NCBI RefSeq assembly: GCF_000226295.1
Contig: NC_016024.1
Coordinates: forward strand, 1,657,501-1,721,500
Direction: 5' to 3'
Source of the DNA: Chloracidobacterium thermophilum B
GTDB lineage: Bacteria; Acidobacteriota; Blastocatellia; Chloracidobacteriales; Chloracidobacteriaceae
Length of the DNA stretch: 64,000 nucleotides
The notes below the pieces were generated by a model. It searched no databases and had not been told where the DNA came from. It saw nothing but the letters and a program-made list of their open reading frames with translations. The position numbers and the translations under genes were made by a program. Below are positions 60,931 to 64,000 of this stretch, piece after piece. Numbering within the stretch: position 1 is the stretch's first letter; each line of letters opens with the position of its first letter.

Positions 60931-61992
60931 TCAGACTTCAGACTTGGTGAGCCGGGCAAAGGCCGCGCGCACCGGATATTCACAAGCCACGCACAGGATG
61001 ATGACCGCCTGTAAAACAATCGTCAGGTCCTTGGAAACGCGGTCGGTAAAAATCCCGATGAAAAGCTGGGAGCGAATCAACGCGCCGAACAGAATCGCCG
61101 CCAGCACGATGCCCACCGGATGGTTGCGCCCCAGCAAAGCGACGGCAATGCCGGTGAAGCCGTAGCCCGGCGAAAAACCATCGTAGTACCGATGCCGGTA
61201 GCCCAGCACCTCGCTGGTGGCCACCAGCCCGGCCAGCGCCCCGCTGAGCGCCATGGCCAGCACCATGTTGCGTGGCACACTGATGCCGCCATACTCGGCC
61301 GCCGTCGGACTGCTTCCGACGGCACGCAGTTCATAGCCCCATTTCGTTTTCCAGAGAAAGACATAGACAGCGGCACAGGCCAGCAGGGCGATGAAAAAGC
61401 CCAGGCTCAGCGGGATGCGTTCGGGAATGGCCGGAATCAACCGGTGCATGCGCGCCAGCCAGGCCCCCGGCACAATTTCGTGCGTCTGGAGAATCGGATC
61501 GCCCGCCTCGCGGTAGTGATACTGCACCAGGTAACTGACCAGACCAGCGGCGATGAAGTTCATCATGATGGTGTTGATGACTTCATGCGCGCCAAAGCGC
61601 GCTTTGAGCAGTCCCGGCACAGCCGCCCACAGGGCACCGGCCAGCATTGCCGCCAGAATGCAGGCCGGCAGCAGCAGCGGTGACGGGAGACTCGTCAGCG
61701 TGAAGCCCACCCAGGCGGCCGCAAAGGCCCCGACCGTGAGTTGCCCCTCTGCGCCGATGTTGAGCAAACCGCACTTGAAGGCCACCGCCACGGCCAACCC
61801 TGTAAAGATGAGCGGTGTCGCGTAAAAGAGCGTGTAACTGATGCCATCCAGAGAGCCAAAGGCGCTCGAAAAGAACAGCTCATACACCGCCAGGGGACTG
61901 TCGCCCATAACCAGAACAATGCCGCCCCCCAGAACGAACGCAAACACGACAGCCAGCGCCGGAAACAACAGATCGAGAACAAACTTTTTCAT
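60931..61992 (-). CDS. ABC transporter permease, BmpB/NupP nucleoside type
   Basis: 353 residues with about nine membrane segments, of the branched-chain-amino-acid-type permease family (BPD_transp_2). The line GLLNIGAEGQLTVGAFAAAW and the cytoplasmic loop GAHEVINTIMMNFIA, with WGYELRAVGSSPTAAEYGGI, match simple-sugar/nucleoside permeases such as NupP/YufP. The ATP-binding subunit, second permease and BmpA-like binding lipoprotein are not next to it, which is unusual. The ATG at 61992 has AGGG upstream. Confidence 0.88.
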   Translation of the reverse strand: MKKFVLDLLFPALAVVFAFVLGGGIVLVMGDSPLAVYELFFSSAFGSLDGISYTLFYATPLIFTGLAVAVAFKCGLLNIGAEGQLTVGAFAAAWVGFTLTSLPSPLLLPACILAAMLAGALWAAVPGLLKARFGAHEVINTIMMNFIAAGLVSYLVQYHYREAGDPILQTHEIVPGAWLARMHRLIPAIPERIPLSLGFFIALLACAAVYVFLWKTKWGYELRAVGSSPTAAEYGGISVPRNMVLAMALSGALAGLVATSEVLGYRHRYYDGFSPGYGFTGIAVALLGRNHPVGIVLAAILFGALIRSQLFIGIFTDRVSKDLTIVLQAVIILCVACEYPVRAAFARLTKSEV

Positions 61993-62176
61993 CAGTGCCC
62001 TACCAGACATCACCACCGGGATGCCCTACGATACCACCAAATCCCGCGCCTGATTTCCAGATGCAAAGCATCCCGGCGGCGGGTTACACTGCCGGACGCA
62101 GCCACCGGCGCGCGGCAGCCACGGTTTCACCCGGCCGCGTGCAACCTTGTCCCGGCATCCTACACGGCGCACGGTC

Positions 62177-63031
62177 ATGAACTTCCTGCGCTTGCTTTTC
62201 GATTGCAGCCCCCTGCTCATCGCTACGGCACACGGTTACGGCGCGGCCTGGCTGGCGGTCAGGATGCTCTTTCGCCCGCTCAAGCCGGTTTATGTCTTTG
62301 GCTGGAAACTGCCGTTTACGCCGGGACTGCTTCCGGCCGAACGGGAGCGTTTCGTGGATGCCCTGGCCGGCGTCATTGCGGAAAAGCTTCTGACGGCGGA
62401 CATCCTGGCGGCTGCCTTCCATGAACTCCGGCTGGACACCGACGTGGAACGGCTCGCCCGCTCGCGCTATGCCGAACGGTCGCAGCCCGACGCCCTGCTT
62501 CCGGCCGTCGCCGGGCGCATCACGGAGATGCTGACCACACTCAAAAACTCCTCCGAGGCCAAGTGGCGTATTGCCCACGAACTGCGCGCCGTGGTCATCC
62601 GGCGGCTCGAACGCGATTACCACCCGGCCGTCCGCCAGACGGCGACCTTTCTGGTGGGCGATGCCCTGGTGTACCGCATTGTGGACCGCGCTATCAACAA
62701 CCTGGCTGACCAGCTCTCCGAAAGTATGGCCATCCGGGAAGTCATGGACGAAGCCCTGCGCCGCCTGCCGGAAGCCATCTTCACCAGCGAGCGCCCCCTG
62801 CAACAGCGCATTGCCCAGGACATCGTCCGTCACCTCAGCGAACGCCTCGACATCAAGGGCATCATCAAGCGGCGTTTTGAGACCTTCTCGAATGACATCT
62901 TTGAGAGTCTCGTCTATGAAACAGCCGGACGGGAACTGCGGGGCATCATGGTGTTTGGAACGTATGTCGGTTTTGCGGTCGGCGTCCTCCAAACCGGCGT
63001 CAACCTCTGGCGCACTCTGGCCGGTCATTAG
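62177..63031 (+). CDS. DUF445-family membrane-associated protein
   Basis: 284 residues. The family start is present: a short hydrophobic helix then GYGAAWLAVRMLFRPLKPVY and GWKLPFTPGLLPAERERF, matching the G-x-x-TN(A/W)xAxxMLFrP and PGxIPkxR motifs of DUF445/YheB proteins. A long helical domain with repeated amphipathic segments follows, and a C-terminal membrane segment (MVFGTYVGFAVGVLQTG) ends it. These proteins may have coiled structures at the membrane; the function is unknown. A longer frame opens at a TTG at 62147. Confidence 0.88.
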   Translation: MNFLRLLFDCSPLLIATAHGYGAAWLAVRMLFRPLKPVYVFGWKLPFTPGLLPAERERFVDALAGVIAEKLLTADILAAAFHELRLDTDVERLARSRYAERSQPDALLPAVAGRITEMLTTLKNSSEAKWRIAHELRAVVIRRLERDYHPAVRQTATFLVGDALVYRIVDRAINNLADQLSESMAIREVMDEALRRLPEAIFTSERPLQQRIAQDIVRHLSERLDIKGIIKRRFETFSNDIFESLVYETAGRELRGIMVFGTYVGFAVGVLQTGVNLWRTLAGH

Positions 63032-63081
63032 CTGCCAGCAGCCACTCCCACGGCACGGCCTCGGCCATACCCGCCGGTGGA

Positions 63082-63155
63082 TGCGCCCGGAGAGACTCGA
63101 ACTCCCAACCCTCAGATCCGAAGTCTGATGCTCTATCCAATTGAGCTACGGGCGC
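63082..63155 (-). tRNA. tRNA-Arg (anticodon TCG)
   Basis: The minus-strand copy runs from GCGCCCG at 63155 to CGGGCGC then discriminator A at 63082, 74 bases. A 7-bp acceptor stem, a D-arm with AGCTCAATTGGATAGAGC, an anticodon stem TCAGA/TCTGA with loop CTTCGGA (anticodon TCG, reads CGA), and a T-arm GGGAGTTCGAGTCTCTC are visible. CCA is not encoded. It lies between the DUF445 gene and the DUF2499/DUF3593-like gene. Confidence 0.95.
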
Positions 63156-63227
63156 AGACGCGGCCGGCGTTCTGCCGTATAGCGCGCCGCGGCCGGGCTT
63201 TTCAAGCGTCTGCCAAGGGAACGGTTT

Positions 63228-63941
63228 TCAGGCTGGGACAGTCGTCGCCAGCGCTGGCGCAGTTTCCAGCGACCGCAATGACCGCCGCAACCCAAGCACC
63301 AGCACCAAATTGGCCACCGTCATCGTGCCCTCGGCAATGCCGTGCAGCCAATCCACATGGGTCAATGACGGCGCGCGATAGACCGTCCGTGCCACAATGC
63401 TTAGGGCAATGGTGACGACGACAAACAGGATGAGCAGCCCGTACCCGACAATCGTCTGGACGTTGAAGGCCGCGCGGTCCCACCGCCGGTTGACCGCCAG
63501 AAAGACCACGAACAGCAGGTAGGCCAATCCGGCCGACTGAATCATTGCGCCCCGCGTCCCGCCATAGGGCAGCCAGGCCCGCGCCAGCAGAAAGCCGCCG
63601 ACAGTCAGCGTCGCCACGGCCGTGGCGGCCAGAACGAACCGTGGGTAGCGCCGCGGCCATTCGCGCAGATGCAGCGCGGCCGTCGCCAGCCCAACACTTC
63701 CGATGAGTGTCAGCAGTTCGTGCGTACGTGGAATCCACATCAGGCTGGTGTTGTCATTGGTGGCATGCCAGGCCAGGACGCACATCCCGGCGCCCCAGTG
63801 CGGCAGCATCGCCACGGCCAGCCGCCGGATGTCTGTCCGGCCCAGCACTGTTCCCAACCGCCACACCAGGGCGATGGCCAGCGTCCACTCGGTCACGCTG
63901 GCAATGTGAATGCCCCATACCGGGGGTGACAGCAAACTCAT
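63228..63941 (-). CDS. DUF2499/DUF3593-like fused membrane protein
   Basis: 237 residues with about six membrane segments. The N-terminal half (1-115) has VWGIHIASVTEWTLAIALVW, RRLAVAMLPHWGAGMCVLAW and HELLTLIGSVGLATAA, close to DUF2499 of cyanobacteria and plants. The C-terminal half has VDWLHGIAEGTMTVANLVLV followed by LGLRRSLR, close to DUF3593. The two domains seem fused in one chain, whereas I recall them as separate genes in cyanobacteria. Function is unknown; a link to photosynthetic membranes is suggested only by family distribution. Family assignment is by eye. Confidence 0.7.
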   Translation of the reverse strand: MSLLSPPVWGIHIASVTEWTLAIALVWRLGTVLGRTDIRRLAVAMLPHWGAGMCVLAWHATNDNTSLMWIPRTHELLTLIGSVGLATAALHLREWPRRYPRFVLAATAVATLTVGGFLLARAWLPYGGTRGAMIQSAGLAYLLFVVFLAVNRRWDRAAFNVQTIVGYGLLILFVVVTIALSIVARTVYRAPSLTHVDWLHGIAEGTMTVANLVLVLGLRRSLRSLETAPALATTVPA

Positions 63942-64000
63942 GGCGGCACCTCCCCACGAACGAAGTGGCCCACAAACGAAGTGGCGGTTGAATCAACCTC

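Overview
The window is 64 kb of G+C-rich bacterial chromosome with about 50 protein genes, one tRNA, one broken insertion sequence and one short accessory patch. Gene content points to an Acidobacteriota member. Markers are a secreted VWA protein of the acidobacterial VWFA-related type (15160-17169), several FHA, TPR and redoxin proteins of the kind common in that phylum, and a DUF2499/DUF3593-like membrane protein (63228-63941) otherwise typical of cyanobacteria and plastids. A phototrophic acidobacterium such as Chloracidobacterium would fit, but no 16S rRNA or photosynthesis gene is present, so the genus is an inference.

Layout. 1-9.7 kb: a partial exported protein, a phospholipid-methyltransferase-like enzyme, a SAM hydroxide adenosyltransferase, gatB, a receiver-only regulator, a rhomboid-like protein without visible catalytic residues, 3-hydroxyanthranilate dioxygenase, a short pheT, and a zapB-like/zapA pair. 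9.78-11.2 kb: an IS200/IS605-type tnpB element broken by frameshifts and by an inverted array of 7-bp repeats. 11.3-18.1 kb: a minus-strand block with an FHA protein, a PPP phosphatase, HU, a flippase-like protein, the VWA protein and its partner. 18.2-24 kb: guaA, a DUF1016 nuclease with a frameshifted MNT antitoxin, tatD and a GT39-like membrane protein. 24-30.4 kb (minus): an ECF sigma factor, an M14 peptidase, a BamD-like lipoprotein, rpe and a PASTA protein. 30.5-40.9 kb: an MsbA-like ABC exporter, a UbiA-type prenyltransferase, a membrane redoxin, an FHA-GAF-SpoIIE phosphatase, an Arg-rich peptidoglycan-binding protein, BrkB, glgC, a coiled-coil protein and CvpA. 41-48.5 kb: radA, queA, an M16 peptidase, a PDZ protein and a glutathione peroxidase lipoprotein.

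48.5-50.5 kb is the accessory patch and the most unusual part. It holds a decayed IS110-type transposase, three integron attC-like sites (one only half preserved), an A+T-richer PIN-domain toxin/small partner pair, and a tiny cassette that could encode a 23-residue lipopeptide. I read it as a CALIN, a cluster of attC sites lacking an integrase, in a chromosome where integrons are not usually described.

50.5-56.2 kb (minus) is a three-gene signalling operon: a multi-PAS hybrid kinase, an NtrC-type regulator, and a REC-DUF4388-roadblock protein with a strong internal start. 56.4-64 kb: der, queG, a TPR protein coupled to a lone BmpB/NupP-type ABC permease, a DUF445 protein, tRNA-Arg(TCG) and the DUF2499/DUF3593-like gene. 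Housekeeping functions (tRNA charging and modification, GMP synthesis, division, repair, envelope assembly) are scattered, and most operons are short.
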